Source: a virus. From it: 36,646 bases of DNA. Location: positions 1 to 36,646 of the IMG/VR virus record IMGVR_UViG_3300037882_000936; one strand, given 5' to 3'. The notes beneath the pieces are model-generated. The model was given only the letters and a program-made list of their open reading frames with translations, searched no databases and was not told where the DNA came from. Position 1 is the first letter of the stretch. Each line of letters begins with the position of its first letter. This document shows positions 17,635 through 25,375 of the stretch, in pieces. Both the position numbers and the translations under genes were made by a program.

Positions 17635-18092
17635 AAATCAATGAACTAGAAAAAATTGTCAACGACGGCCTTGTTAAATACAAGGCTTATAAAGATGCGG
17701 ATGACGCTTTGCGACAGGTTAAATCTTTGTCTCAGGCGACTGAAGACCTCGGCAAGACCGTAGCTGGCCTCGGAAAAGACCGCGATGCGCTTTTGTCTGA
17801 AGTGTCAAAGCTGAAGGAAAAAATCAGCACCGCCGAGAAAAAGGCCACTGAAATCGAGGAAGCCGCAAAGGTTAAGGCGTTAACTATTATTGAGAGGGCA
17901 GAACTAGAAGCTAAGTCAAAAATCGACGCGGCCACAGCGGAAGCCACCAAGCAAAAAGCCATTGAGGTAAAAGCCACGGCGGACGCAAAGGCTGCTCTGG
18001 AGAACCTTTCCGGCATTCAGACATCGCTTAAGGCTGCTGAAAAAGAATGGGCCGCAACGCAGGCCAAGTTTAAGGCTGTGGTCGGTGGTTAA
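17631..18092 (+). CDS. Coiled-coil protein (153 aa)
   Basis: Almost the entire protein is predicted helix with heptad-like spacing and high Ala, Lys and Glu content (KLKEKISTAEKKATEIEEAA, AELEAKSKIDAATAEATKQK). There is no Cys, no membrane segment and no enzyme motif. It overlaps neighbours on both sides (ATGA at its start, TAATG at its end), so it is part of one translational unit with the appendage genes. It may form a fibre shaft or an assembly factor. Function is unknown. Confidence 0.7.
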   Translation: MKINELEKIVNDGLVKYKAYKDADDALRQVKSLSQATEDLGKTVAGLGKDRDALLSEVSKLKEKISTAEKKATEIEEAAKVKALTIIERAELEAKSKIDAATAEATKQKAIEVKATADAKAALENLSGIQTSLKAAEKEWAATQAKFKAVVGG

Positions 18093-18238
18093 TGGCCGTA
18101 TTCCGCAGACGTCGAGGGCATCCAATGTTAAACGCCTTCAATGCCGCGGCCAATGGCTATTACTCAGACGATGCCAAGACAATGAGCTATTTCTTCGATG
18201 ATGCGCACACTATGCGCTATGTGGTGACAGATGCCTGA
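18092..18238 (+). CDS. Hypothetical small protein (48 aa)
   Basis: It starts at TAATG and its stop overlaps the next start by eight bases. The product has a basic start (MAVFRRRRGHP) and a repeated motif, YYSDDAKTMSY then FFDDAHTMRY: the same aromatic, Asp-Asp, Ala, x, Thr-Met, x, Tyr unit twice. Internal duplication in so short a protein suggests a structural adaptor. Unrecognised. Confidence 0.6.
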   Translation: MAVFRRRRGHPMLNAFNAAANGYYSDDAKTMSYFFDDAHTMRYVVTDA

Positions 18239-20213
18239 TACAGACATACGCGATTTAGCCTCTGGCGATGCCATAATCGATACAGACCTGTTCATCTCAA
18301 GGCAGGATGTCGACATAGTTGACGTGTCTGTCACTGCATTACAGATCAAGACGCATGTTCTTGCTAGCCCGGCAATAACTGGCGTAGCTACCGCAGGAAC
18401 TATACAGGCCACCACTTCCGCCGGGCTTATTCTTGAGAGCAATTCAGGCGGTGATGTTCTTCATATCGGCAATGGTAGCGGGGTTAATGCTACGGCCTAT
18501 GGCGGGTGGAATTTTGACGGCGCAACAGCGGATACGATTGCAAGCTTCGGCGCTTCAAAAACATTAACCAGCCTTTCTACTGCAACTTATCCGTCATTAA
18601 CTGAATTATCTTATGTTAAGGGTGTCACGTCTGCCATTCAAACGCAGCTTAACGCCAAGATTGGCGGCTCATCCGGCGCTACTGACAACGCTATTATCAG
18701 GGCAGACGGGACTGGCGGAGCTACTGTTCAAACATCTTCTTTGTTAATCGATGACAGCGGGAATATCACAGGCCCAGCCGCAGGGTTTAAGATTACAGGC
18801 GGCACTGGCACGACTGCTGATCTGTCATTCCAGACCACGTCTGGCGTCGGCGCAAGCGGCGCTGATATGCACTTCCTCGTTGGCAATAATGGCGCGACCG
18901 AGGCTATGACAATTTTAAATAGTGGTTTAATTGGAATAGGTAAAACAGCTCCTGTCGCCAAATTAGATATTGCCAGTACAGAAACGATTACTACTACAAC
19001 TATCTCAGACATTGCACAGTTAAAAACCCTAACGACCGCCATCACTTCCGGGTTTAGAAGTGCAAACCCCAACACGTTCGCCATTACCACCAGCGGAACA
19101 ATTACGGGTGGTAGCCTCTCTGTAAGAGCTATTAAGGCTGATATTACGGCAACCGATGTTACTTCAAGTTCTTCTTTGGGGGCGACATATACTGGTATCA
19201 ACGGTTCGGTGAACTACACTGGAACGGCTAATGTTGGAACCATCACTAGTTACGGGTTGCTATATAGCGTTGGTGGAAATGCAACCATTGCGGCTGGTGC
19301 GTCAGCTTATTATCGTGGCTTGACCGTTACATCTTCTGGGAATTTAGGCACATCAGGGACGACTAAACATATCAGCGCCTCCTTTGCTGCTCAAGGCACT
19401 GCGTTAGAAAATGATGCAATTGTTATCGCTGCTTCAAATGGCGCTAGCGTTAATTACGGCATCAAAATGGAAGAGACGTCTACCGCAACCAAACATTTAC
19501 TTGCCTTAGACTCCCAGAAAACTTATTTCGGCACGGGCGAGGATTTCTCGATCTATTACACCGGCACCAATATGGTGTTCGATCCTGAGCTTGCGACGAC
19601 AGAGATTGTGTTTAATGAAAGTGGCACGGATACGGATTTCAGGATTGAAGGCGATACTGCAACCCACCTGTTTTATACGGACTCCACGAACAGCCGGGTT
19701 GGGATAAATACCAGTGCACCGGGGCGCGGCTTGGAAATAAACGAAGCGTCCGGTAACTGCTTACGCTTGACCTATAATGACGCCGACGGCAGCGCAGCTA
19801 ACTATGCTGATTTCCTTGTGTCGTCTTCTGGAGATTTGACTATCACGCCTAGCGGTGGTGATACGACGATTACGGGCACACTGACAACAAGGCTTTTACC
19901 ACGCGTATCGACGACTGCATCATCTGCAACGCCTACGCCGAATGCCGACACTGACGATTTATACACCGTGACGGCCCAAGCTGCTGGTGCAACCTTCGGT
20001 GCCCCCACTGGTACGCCAGTTCAAGGACAGGCGCTCATGATCAGGATCAAGGACAACGGCACGGCAAGAGCACTTGCATGGAATGCCATTTATCGGGCCA
20101 TAGGCGTAACACTGCCAACCACTACCGTTATAAACAAAACGCTGTATGTTGGCATGATTTACAACTCAACAGATACAAAATGGGACGTCACTGGCGTGGC
20201 GCAGGAAGCATGA
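18231..20213 (+). CDS. Large tail fibre / appendage protein
   Basis: A 660-residue, Ser/Thr/Gly-rich β protein. Residues 85-145 contain SKTLTSLSTATYPSLTELSY and VKGVTSAIQTQLNAKIGGSS, the widespread linker of tail-fibre and host-specificity proteins, and later IIRADGTGGATVQTSSLLID. Many following segments look like short β repeats. The C-terminal part (RLLPRVSTTASSATPTPNAD, KDNGTARALAWNAIYRAIGV) matches the terminal domain found on several phage fibres. There is no signal peptide, unlike the next two appendage genes. The start overlaps the preceding stop by eight bases and the stop overlaps the next start by four. Confidence 0.82.
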   Translation: MPDTDIRDLASGDAIIDTDLFISRQDVDIVDVSVTALQIKTHVLASPAITGVATAGTIQATTSAGLILESNSGGDVLHIGNGSGVNATAYGGWNFDGATADTIASFGASKTLTSLSTATYPSLTELSYVKGVTSAIQTQLNAKIGGSSGATDNAIIRADGTGGATVQTSSLLIDDSGNITGPAAGFKITGGTGTTADLSFQTTSGVGASGADMHFLVGNNGATEAMTILNSGLIGIGKTAPVAKLDIASTETITTTTISDIAQLKTLTTAITSGFRSANPNTFAITTSGTITGGSLSVRAIKADITATDVTSSSSLGATYTGINGSVNYTGTANVGTITSYGLLYSVGGNATIAAGASAYYRGLTVTSSGNLGTSGTTKHISASFAAQGTALENDAIVIAASNGASVNYGIKMEETSTATKHLLALDSQKTYFGTGEDFSIYYTGTNMVFDPELATTEIVFNESGTDTDFRIEGDTATHLFYTDSTNSRVGINTSAPGRGLEINEASGNCLRLTYNDADGSAANYADFLVSSSGDLTITPSGGDTTITGTLTTRLLPRVSTTASSATPTPNADTDDLYTVTAQAAGATFGAPTGTPVQGQALMIRIKDNGTARALAWNAIYRAIGVTLPTTTVINKTLYVGMIYNSTDTKWDVTGVAQEA

Positions 20214-20344
20214 GTTATTATTTAACAAAAATGCCTTTGTTGTTTGCAGGGCAAAATACAGTCTCCCCTGCGGCGGTTACTTCCGGTGATGGTACAGGCT
20301 TTACGTGGGGCGATGGTACAAACGTAGAATGGAGCGCACCTTGA
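20210..20344 (+). CDS. Small hypothetical protein in fibre operon (44 aa)
   Basis: It starts at ATGA overlapping the previous stop and ends at a TGA overlapping the TTG start of the next gene. The sequence (MSYYLTKMPLLFAGQNTVSP, then GDGTGFTWGDGTNVEWSAP) has repeated Gly-Asp-Gly-Thr phrases. It is likely a small virion or adaptor component, but no family is recognised. Confidence 0.6.
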   Translation: MSYYLTKMPLLFAGQNTVSPAAVTSGDGTGFTWGDGTNVEWSAP

Positions 20345-21657
20345 GAAATATACTGACTTTAATCTTTGGGGTTTTATGCTTTGTCGCTATCCCGACTATA
20401 GCAATGGCGGTGTCAATCTGGGGCGCAACGGATAGGGCACCAGCAGTGGGCACATATCGATTGCCTGTAGATACGTCTTCAAGTTCATCTCCCGGTTATA
20501 TTGAAGTGCAGGATATTGTTGATTTAATAAATGTCACTGGCTTCGCGGCTTATAGCTCCGGCGGTACGAACAGCTTCGGCATAGACCCGACAATGAGCAG
20601 CACGATTGATCCGCTGGCGGATAACTCATTTGCAATTGGTGTGAATTTGACCGTTGGTGACATTCGTGGCGATGAAATAACATCTATTGGTTATGACGAT
20701 GGCACTCAATCATGCAACGGAAATCATGGCGTTTGCATTGGTTTTAACGTAGAGATGAACTGCACCAACGGCGTAGCCATCGGAGATTCGAACCGACTAG
20801 ACTGCTTCGGTGCGTCTCCTGAGGAGAAATCAGTTGTCATTGGCAACGACAATGTTCTGGATACCGCACCTGTAGGACACGCTACGTTTGTGGGGCATAC
20901 CCTTGAATCTTCAACGGGCTGTGATAACTGCGGTGCATTCGGTACGAATATCGATAACAGCATGGACGGATCAATCGGTCTTGGTAATTCCAACGTAAGC
21001 AGCACCGAAATTGTTGGAACGACTAACACAGTCTGGATAGGTAACGGGCTTTATACCCGCCTTGGTGGTGATACTGAAACCAACGTAACAACCCTGACAT
21101 GCAACAGTACCTCTGACGGTCTAGTTCAATACAACACCTCTGAAAACGCGCTCACTGTCTGCAATGGTTCCGCATGGCAGAGTATCCCCATGGTTCCGTC
21201 GTCTGGCGCAAACAATACCGCAATAAGCCAGTATTCTATGGCGTATCTTGATGAGACGAGCGAGGCCAACCTAAAGGCAGCACTGAACCTTGAGGCAGGA
21301 ACCGATTACCCATCGATGACAGCGCATGGTGACAAGGTCGATAAGGCCATGACAATCCGAACAGAAACCGCGAGTTACACCCTCGTTCTCACGGACGCCG
21401 CGAAATACGTCCGCATGAACGTGGGCAGCGCCAACGATCTGACCGTGCCGCTCAACTCTTCTGTGGCTTTCCCGACCGGAACGCAAATTCTCATCCGTCA
21501 GGTGGGAGCAGGACAGACTACCGTAGTCGCAACGGGCGGTGTCACCATCACCAGCCCGGAAACCCTGAAGCTCCGCGCTCAGCACTCTACGGCTTCGCTG
21601 ATTAAGGTTGGCACTGACGCATGGGAGCTTGCTGGCGATCTTGAGGAGGTGCCGTAA
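20341..21657 (+). CDS. Secreted fibre-like protein with YadA-like β-roll repeats
   Basis: A 438-residue protein. I choose TTG at 20341 because it overlaps the previous stop (TTGA), has GGAG seven bases upstream, and places a textbook Sec signal peptide at residues 1-23 (basic N end, hydrophobic core, AMA before the cleavage site). Residues about 98-235 hold nine short repeats centred on IG, VG or FG (at 100, 117, 134, 148, 168, 185, 201, 213, 234), often followed by Asn or Asp, as in YadA-type left-handed β-rolls. The region also has several Cys residues. The C-terminal part (LTDAAKYVRMNVGSANDLTV) is a common fibre end domain. Export of a fibre-like protein is unusual. The ATG at 20305 is a less likely start. 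Confidence 0.78.
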   Translation: MRNILTLIFGVLCFVAIPTIAMAVSIWGATDRAPAVGTYRLPVDTSSSSSPGYIEVQDIVDLINVTGFAAYSSGGTNSFGIDPTMSSTIDPLADNSFAIGVNLTVGDIRGDEITSIGYDDGTQSCNGNHGVCIGFNVEMNCTNGVAIGDSNRLDCFGASPEEKSVVIGNDNVLDTAPVGHATFVGHTLESSTGCDNCGAFGTNIDNSMDGSIGLGNSNVSSTEIVGTTNTVWIGNGLYTRLGGDTETNVTTLTCNSTSDGLVQYNTSENALTVCNGSAWQSIPMVPSSGANNTAISQYSMAYLDETSEANLKAALNLEAGTDYPSMTAHGDKVDKAMTIRTETASYTLVLTDAAKYVRMNVGSANDLTVPLNSSVAFPTGTQILIRQVGAGQTTVVATGGVTITSPETLKLRAQHSTASLIKVGTDAWELAGDLEEVP

Positions 21658-22448
21658 TGAGACTTTTAACGGTTCTCGCCTCGGCCATTTTTATCTGCGG
21701 CTTTACTGTTTCGACGCATGGGATTATTTCCGGGCAGACACTCGCTCCGCCTGGCGGAGACACTGGTATGCCTACGTCAGCCGTGGCTTACTGGCTGGGC
21801 GCAAACTACACATCCGGCGCATGGGTAAACGAAGAGGGCGACACCGCCTATGATCTGACCGTTAATGGCTCGCCCACATTCGGATCGGGCAAGTTTACCA
21901 TGGACGGAACTGATGATTACTTCTCGCTATCATCGAACCCGACAGACGTTGCCGAGATGCACGAGACTTCTGGCAAAAACCACTGGTTCGCCATTATGAT
22001 GAAATACCAGACGAACGGGGCGGTGAATAAGGGCATATTCACTACGGCATCAGGGACTTCTAATATCGGACTTTCTCTATATTTTAGGGGCGCGGAAACC
22101 TTGAGAGCAGACCAAAGAGGCTCTGCCAGTGTTACAGCTACTAGCACAGCCACAGGCACAGACGAAACAGTTATATGCGTAGGTTTCTCGCACGATAGCA
22201 CCGGGAATAATTCACGGTTCTGGATAGGCTCAACTACTGGAGCGACGGTGGCGCATAACTATAGCGACACGACAACAGACGCAACCGCTGTTTTCCAAAT
22301 AGGACGCAGACCGGGGACTGATTATATGCTTTCAGGAACAGAGGTTTACGCAGCCGCTTTGGGTATAGACGAGTACGCCGACAACACCATGATGGCCACG
22401 GTATTCGCGCAGATGGAAACAGACACAGGCGTGGATTGTACGCCATAA
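21657..22448 (+). CDS. Secreted LamG/concanavalin-like protein
   Basis: A 263-residue protein that begins with a signal peptide (MRLLTVLASAIFICGFTVST, one Arg, then a hydrophobic core). Residues about 70-260 resemble a LamG/concanavalin-type jelly roll: TMDGTDDYFSLSSNP, NHWFAIMMKYQTNGAVNKGI, VICVGFSHDSTGNNSRFWIG and a final strand with EVYAAALGIDEYADNTMMAT. These domains bind carbohydrates or surface proteins. It overlaps the upstream secreted protein by one base (TAATG), so the two are probably made together. No membrane anchor or lipobox follows. The ligand is unknown. Confidence 0.72.
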   Translation: MRLLTVLASAIFICGFTVSTHGIISGQTLAPPGGDTGMPTSAVAYWLGANYTSGAWVNEEGDTAYDLTVNGSPTFGSGKFTMDGTDDYFSLSSNPTDVAEMHETSGKNHWFAIMMKYQTNGAVNKGIFTTASGTSNIGLSLYFRGAETLRADQRGSASVTATSTATGTDETVICVGFSHDSTGNNSRFWIGSTTGATVAHNYSDTTTDATAVFQIGRRPGTDYMLSGTEVYAAALGIDEYADNTMMATVFAQMETDTGVDCTP

Positions 22449-22463
22449 ACACAAGGAGACAAT

Positions 22464-22784
22464 ATGCCGCTTACATTAGAAGAACCGCTGACAGTTGCAA
22501 ACCAGCAAACGATCAAATTCAGCCACTTGCAAATTACAGTCGAAAACTCACCCCGCGAACGCCAATTGTGGTCCGAGGTTGTGTTTGATGTTTTTGACGA
22601 AAACGGCAAGAATACAAGAAAGCAGCACGTTATTAGATACCAAGGTGAGGATTTTAATAAATGGTGGGATGATTTTTCCAGTGGCGGCTTTTTGTATGAG
22701 CAGCTTAAGTCTATCAAAGAATTTAATATAGAAATTCCAGATAATATAGAAAATGATTTCGTAAATACTATAAAAGAGGCATAA
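22464..22784 (+). CDS. Hypothetical protein (106 aa)
   Basis: Unrecognised. AGGAG lies about 5-6 bases before the ATG. The protein opens with LTLEEPLTVANQQTIKFSHL and has mixed α/β character, with a Trp-rich acidic part (FNKWWDDFSSGGFLYEQLKS). The C terminus is helical. It has no signal peptide or membrane segment and lies between the secreted appendage genes and the lysis genes. Small proteins of this type occur after fibre genes in many phages, but a role cannot be stated. Confidence 0.65.
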   Translation: MPLTLEEPLTVANQQTIKFSHLQITVENSPRERQLWSEVVFDVFDENGKNTRKQHVIRYQGEDFNKWWDDFSSGGFLYEQLKSIKEFNIEIPDNIENDFVNTIKEA

Positions 22785-22919
22785 ATGATTGAGATTACCA
22801 AAGACGAATTGCAAGCCGTTCTCAACACGCTTTATGAATTGAAATTTAAGGAAGTGGCTGGGCTGGTTCAGTTTTTTAATGAAAAAATTAAGTCGCACAA
22901 TACAGACCAAAAAGATTAA
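22785..22919 (+). CDS. Hypothetical small protein (44 aa)
   Basis: The start codon follows the previous stop directly. The product is a charged helix (MIEITKDELQAVLNTLYELK, then EVAGLVQFFNEKI). No ribosome site is clear beyond AAAGAGG, about 8 bases upstream in the end of the previous gene. Unrecognised; coupled translation with the 106-residue protein is likely. Confidence 0.55.
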   Translation: MIEITKDELQAVLNTLYELKFKEVAGLVQFFNEKIKSHNTDQKD

Positions 22920-22945
22920 AAGAAACTTAACTAGGGGAGGGAAAC

Positions 22946-23290
22946 ATGGCAAAAGACATTGACGAGGTATCGCACAAGATCGGCTCACTTGAAACCGCCC
23001 TTGTCAGTATGGAAAAGAGCATTACGAAAGAACTGGCTGTTTTAAGCAGAACCATGGAAAACGGAATGGCAAGCTGGGGTGTTACGGATCGCAAGGCAGA
23101 CAAAGCCCATGAGCGGCTTGATAGTATCGTTGAGCCTCTGGATAAAGCAGTCGCAAACTCAAACGACTGGGTCGAGGCTAAAAAAAAAGCAAAATGGCTG
23201 ATAATTGGCGGTGGAGCCGCCGGAACCGCTGGGGGGTATTCACTTGGTAAAACGATATCTGCCCTTGCTAGTATGATAGGTGGGCATTGA
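22946..23290 (+). CDS. DUF1515-like / membrane-anchored coil (lysis region)
   Basis: A 114-residue protein with a helical N-terminal part (HKIGSLETALVSMEKSITKE) and one hydrophobic Gly-rich segment near the C terminus, about 88-113 (KWLIIGGGAAGTAGGYSLGK). This layout matches small phage proteins of the DUF1515 or XhlA-like kind found beside lysozymes, some proposed to aid holins. A strong ribosome site (AGGGGAGGG) precedes it. The next gene starts at TTG overlapping its stop. A holin accessory or anchor role is likely but unproven. Confidence 0.6.
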   Translation: MAKDIDEVSHKIGSLETALVSMEKSITKELAVLSRTMENGMASWGVTDRKADKAHERLDSIVEPLDKAVANSNDWVEAKKKAKWLIIGGGAAGTAGGYSLGKTISALASMIGGH

Positions 23291-23757
23291 AGGACACCAT
23301 CAGGAAAGCTCTGGATATATGGCGCAGACACGCAATAGAGCGTGAGGGCTACAGGCGCAGGCCGTATCTAGACACCGTGGGCAAACTCACGATAGGCATA
23401 GGCCATTTAATCCTGCCTGAAGACAATATCAAGAACGATGAGCAAATATCTAAAGAACGGGTTGAAGAGCTATTCCAGAAGGACACGGCCAAGGCGCTGG
23501 CCAAGTCCATTAGACAAATGGAATATATAGGGATCAAAACCCCTGAGTTTCTGGCGGCTTTAATATCTGCAAATTTCCAATTAGGCGACTTTTCTGTTAA
23601 GTTTAAGAATTCGTATGAGCTTCTTAAAGAAGGCAAATACGACGAGGTTATAGAGAATTTACGCCGTAGCTTATGGATGCGCCAAACCCCTGTTAGGGTG
23701 AAAGATTTTATCAAGGCAATTGAGATTATAAAAGGAGATACTAATGGACAAAATTAA
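23287..23757 (+). CDS. Endolysin, GH24 lysozyme, TTG start
   Basis: A 156-residue T4-lysozyme-type muramidase that hydrolyses the β-1,4 link between MurNAc and GlcNAc. The catalytic triad spacing is exact: E20, D29 and T35, in EGYRRRPYLDTVGKLTIGIGH, the same E-x8-D-x5-T spacing as in T4 lysozyme. The rest (LAALISANFQLGDFSVKF, RRSLWMRQTPVRVKDF) is consistent with the family. There is no signal peptide, so it needs a holin for release. The start is TTG, overlapping the previous stop as TTGA. Length is typical. Confidence 0.9.
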   Translation: MKDTIRKALDIWRRHAIEREGYRRRPYLDTVGKLTIGIGHLILPEDNIKNDEQISKERVEELFQKDTAKALAKSIRQMEYIGIKTPEFLAALISANFQLGDFSVKFKNSYELLKEGKYDEVIENLRRSLWMRQTPVRVKDFIKAIEIIKGDTNGQN

Positions 23758-23986
23758 AGCATTTCTTACGGACAGCTTAGGCAAACTAATCGGCACCAGC
23801 ATTACGAGTTTCGTGGTTCGCATTCTGATTGCGCTTATTGCTCTCTACACAGGCAGCGCCACGGATATCGGTGATGCCGTAGGCCAAGCACTTGACAAGG
23901 ATCGTTCCATTGCTGCGGCTGTTGAGCTGATTAACGAAACACCTAAAGCAGAAATTAGAGAAGCCGTAGAACACGAAACAGAATAG
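23744..23986 (+). CDS. Small membrane protein, candidate holin
   Basis: An 80-residue protein with one transmembrane segment at about 18-37 (TSITSFVVRILIALIALYTG), a short amphipathic N terminus and a charged C-terminal helix (EIREAVEHETE). It follows the lysozyme with a 14-base overlap and has GGAG upstream. A single-span holin-like or pinholin-like product in the lysis cassette is plausible. The neighbouring 114- and 60-residue proteins are rival candidates. Confidence 0.6.
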   Translation: MDKIKAFLTDSLGKLIGTSITSFVVRILIALIALYTGSATDIGDAVGQALDKDRSIAAAVELINETPKAEIREAVEHETE

Positions 23987-23994
23987 GAGATATT

Positions 23995-24177
23995 ATGGGA
24001 CCATTTCCAGTATTAGCATTATGGATTTTATTCGCCGGCCCCGGTGTTATTGAAGGCGGTGCCGATGCCGTTGCAGCCAAGGGCCTAAAGCCTGCGCTTG
24101 TAGCCGCATGGGATGAACGCCAGCCTTATGACAGCTCAAGCCTTAAAGGCAAGTTGGGCAATTACGGCAACGAGTAA
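23995..24177 (+). CDS. Small hydrophobic-N-terminus protein in lysis cassette (60 aa)
   Basis: A ribosome site AGGAG lies about 5 bases before the start. Residues 2-20 (GPFPVLALWILFAGPGVIEG) form a hydrophobic stretch without a positive N end, and the remainder is soluble (ALVAAWDERQPYDSSSLKGK). It could be a membrane-anchored lysis accessory. The stop is directly followed by the next start codon. Confidence 0.55.
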   Translation: MGPFPVLALWILFAGPGVIEGGADAVAAKGLKPALVAAWDERQPYDSSSLKGKLGNYGNE

Positions 24178-24405
24178 ATGATTAATGCCTTAACTATTAT
24201 CAAGGCTCTGCTATCTATGGCGGATTGGTTCGCTAAGTATGCCCATGATAAACAGTTACTAGAGGCTGGCGAATATAAGGCTATAGCGAGGAATAATGCA
24301 GAAGCGCTTAACAGTATCAAAGCGGCTCAAGATGCTAGGAATGGCGTTAGCGACGATGATGATGACATCGTGTCAGACATCTTCAATCGTGACAACCGCC
24401 CCTGA
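24178..24405 (+). CDS. Rz-like i-spanin partner (putative)
   Basis: A 75-residue, mostly helical protein: weakly hydrophobic start (MINALTIIKALLSMADWFAK), then AGEYKAIARNNAEALNSIKA, and an acidic end DDDDDIVSDIFNRDNRP. Small proteins with this AGE-KAIA pattern and a D-FNRD end commonly precede Rz1-like lipoproteins in phages of Alphaproteobacteria and related hosts. Here an overlapping lipoprotein gene begins within it. The N-terminal hydrophobicity is modest for an i-spanin, so the function is tentative. Confidence 0.6.
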   Translation: MINALTIIKALLSMADWFAKYAHDKQLLEAGEYKAIARNNAEALNSIKAAQDARNGVSDDDDDIVSDIFNRDNRP

Positions 24406-24523
24406 CGTTTCCTGTATAGCGTTTAAGCCTATAAGCTTTAGCGCTCAGTTCGATAGCAAGCCGACAGTCCGAGAAATAAGACGCCACAACGCGGCATTTT
24501 CTGCTTTGTGCAATGACGTTTAA
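24296..24523 (+). CDS. Rz1-like o-spanin lipoprotein, overlapping frame
   Basis: A 75-residue lipoprotein in a different frame, overlapping the previous gene by 110 bases. The ATG at 24296 has GAGGA just upstream and gives a basic N-region (MQKRLTVSKRLK), hydrophobic core and C26 in MMTSC, a slightly loose lipobox. The mature part (CIAFKPISFSAQFDSKPTVR, then HNAAFSALC) matches the C-x2-F-x-PI-x-S to HNA-x5-C pattern of Rz1-like proteins in alphaproteobacterial phages. O-spanins sit in the outer membrane and help fuse the two membranes in the last lysis step. Confidence 0.78.
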   Translation: MQKRLTVSKRLKMLGMALATMMMTSCQTSSIVTTAPDVSCIAFKPISFSAQFDSKPTVREIRRHNAAFSALCNDV

Positions 24524-24535
24524 AGGAATAGCATT

Positions 24536-24589
24536 ATGACCGATACAATCTTAGTAGTTTTTTCATTTGTACTTTTCGTTTGCGCATAG
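24536..24589 (+). CDS. Tiny hydrophobic peptide ORF (17 aa)
   Basis: AAAGGA lies 8 bases before an ATG that opens a 17-residue ORF of almost pure membrane-type sequence (MTDTILVVFSFVLFVCA). It is the last potential plus-strand gene before the convergent minus-strand operon. It could be a lysis peptide or chance. Confidence 0.3.
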   Translation: MTDTILVVFSFVLFVCA

Positions 24590-24593
24590 TCCG

Positions 24594-24619
24594 CTATATA
24601 CAAATCTGGTTGTGTATAG
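24594..24619. other. Inverted repeat in convergent intergenic region
   Basis: Arms CTATATACA and TGTGTATAG pair over nine positions with one G-U pair, around an eight-base loop (AATCTGGT). It sits between convergent lysis and accessory operons, where a two-way terminator would be expected. No T-run flanks it on either strand, so termination is uncertain. The rest of 24524-24641 shows no other clear element. Confidence 0.35.
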
Positions 24620-24641
24620 TGGTCGGGGGGTTGGCTGTTCA

Positions 24642-24920
24642 CTAATCCCGCTCCTCTGCTGTTGCTGGCGGTAGATGTTTCCAGTGGCGAGGATTGCTGA
24701 TCAATCTCATTCCGCAAATTCTGGCATTTCTCCAATAGGCCATATCAACAGTTTTTCCGTTTGATACCTGATACCAGCGCCCATCGGTCGGAAAGCTATC
24801 GATAGGCTTCCATTCTTTATAACACTCAGAGCAAATCCATGTGATCATGTCGTTGCCTTCGCTGGTCATTGACATGTTGATGTCATGTTTTCTGCATACT
24901 TTCGGCAGGTCTATAATCAT
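24642..24920 (-). CDS. DUF551-like small protein with CxxC
   Basis: A 92-residue protein. The N-terminal half has C9, H12 and a CxxC (WICSECYKEW), a likely zinc site. The C-terminal half (DGRWYQVSNGKTVDMAYWRN) ends in SNPRHWKHLPPAT, close to the THWMPLP end of DUF551, a domain often fused to others in phage accessory proteins. Function is unknown. GGGAGG lies just upstream of the start, and the previous stop abuts. It is the last gene of the minus-strand operon. Confidence 0.7.
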   Translation of the reverse strand: MIIDLPKVCRKHDINMSMTSEGNDMITWICSECYKEWKPIDSFPTDGRWYQVSNGKTVDMAYWRNARICGMRLISNPRHWKHLPPATAEERD

Positions 24921-25247
24921 CTACTCCCTCCCTCTGGCGATGAGGCCTTGCGCGGCGAGGAAAAGACGAGCTGCTTCTAGGATTGGCACTAATTCCTTGC
25001 CGTCTATAATTATGCCCTCGTCCTCAACAGTGATATTTTTGAATGCCTCGTGTGGCGCGTTGTCTATTTCATGCAGGGCCATCTTCAACGCCTCCACCAA
25101 CTCCGCAGCTATAGAGGGGCGGTCGGCTCGGACATACTTATGCTCACCACGCGGCTCATCGCCTAGCGGGATGTCTACATAGATACCAGAGCAAGTACCG
25201 CTTCCACGCGGTGTCACATAAATCTCATCAGGCATAGTGTCGGTCAT
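24921..25247 (-). CDS. Phage accessory protein with YVRADR module
   Basis: A 108-residue protein; I take the ATG at 25247, which overlaps the previous stop as ATGA, over one at 25271. The first 45 residues (PDEIYVTPRGSGTCSGIYVD to EHKYVRADRP) resemble the short EIYV...YVRAD domain found in many phage accessory proteins. The remainder is helical with ELVEALKMALHEIDNAPHEA and a terminal AARLFLAAQGLIARGRE. No function is known for this domain. The stop abuts the next start. Confidence 0.65.
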   Translation of the reverse strand: MTDTMPDEIYVTPRGSGTCSGIYVDIPLGDEPRGEHKYVRADRPSIAAELVEALKMALHEIDNAPHEAFKNITVEDEGIIIDGKELVPILEAARLFLAAQGLIARGRE

Positions 25248-25375
25248 TGAATTCCTTCTCTTTCCTTCCATTGCTCAAACTCAGCCATGATCGCGTCAAA
25301 CTTCTCGGGATCATTTATTGCAGCCATTGCTCTAGCTGAATATGCCTGTCCTGTGATTTTTTGCTCAGGTGTCAT
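25244..25375 (-). CDS. Hypothetical small protein (43 aa)
   Basis: A short ORF with ATGA overlaps at both ends, which is strong operon-type evidence that it is real. The product (MTPEQKITGQAYSARAMAAI, then NDPEKFDAIMAEFEQWKERE) is helical and acidic. Unrecognised. Confidence 0.6.
   Translation of the reverse strand: MTPEQKITGQAYSARAMAAINDPEKFDAIMAEFEQWKEREGIQ

Noticed and set aside
23744-24177. Firm holin assignment
   Set aside because: Three small proteins in the cassette have one hydrophobic segment each. Sequence alone does not show which one forms the lesion.
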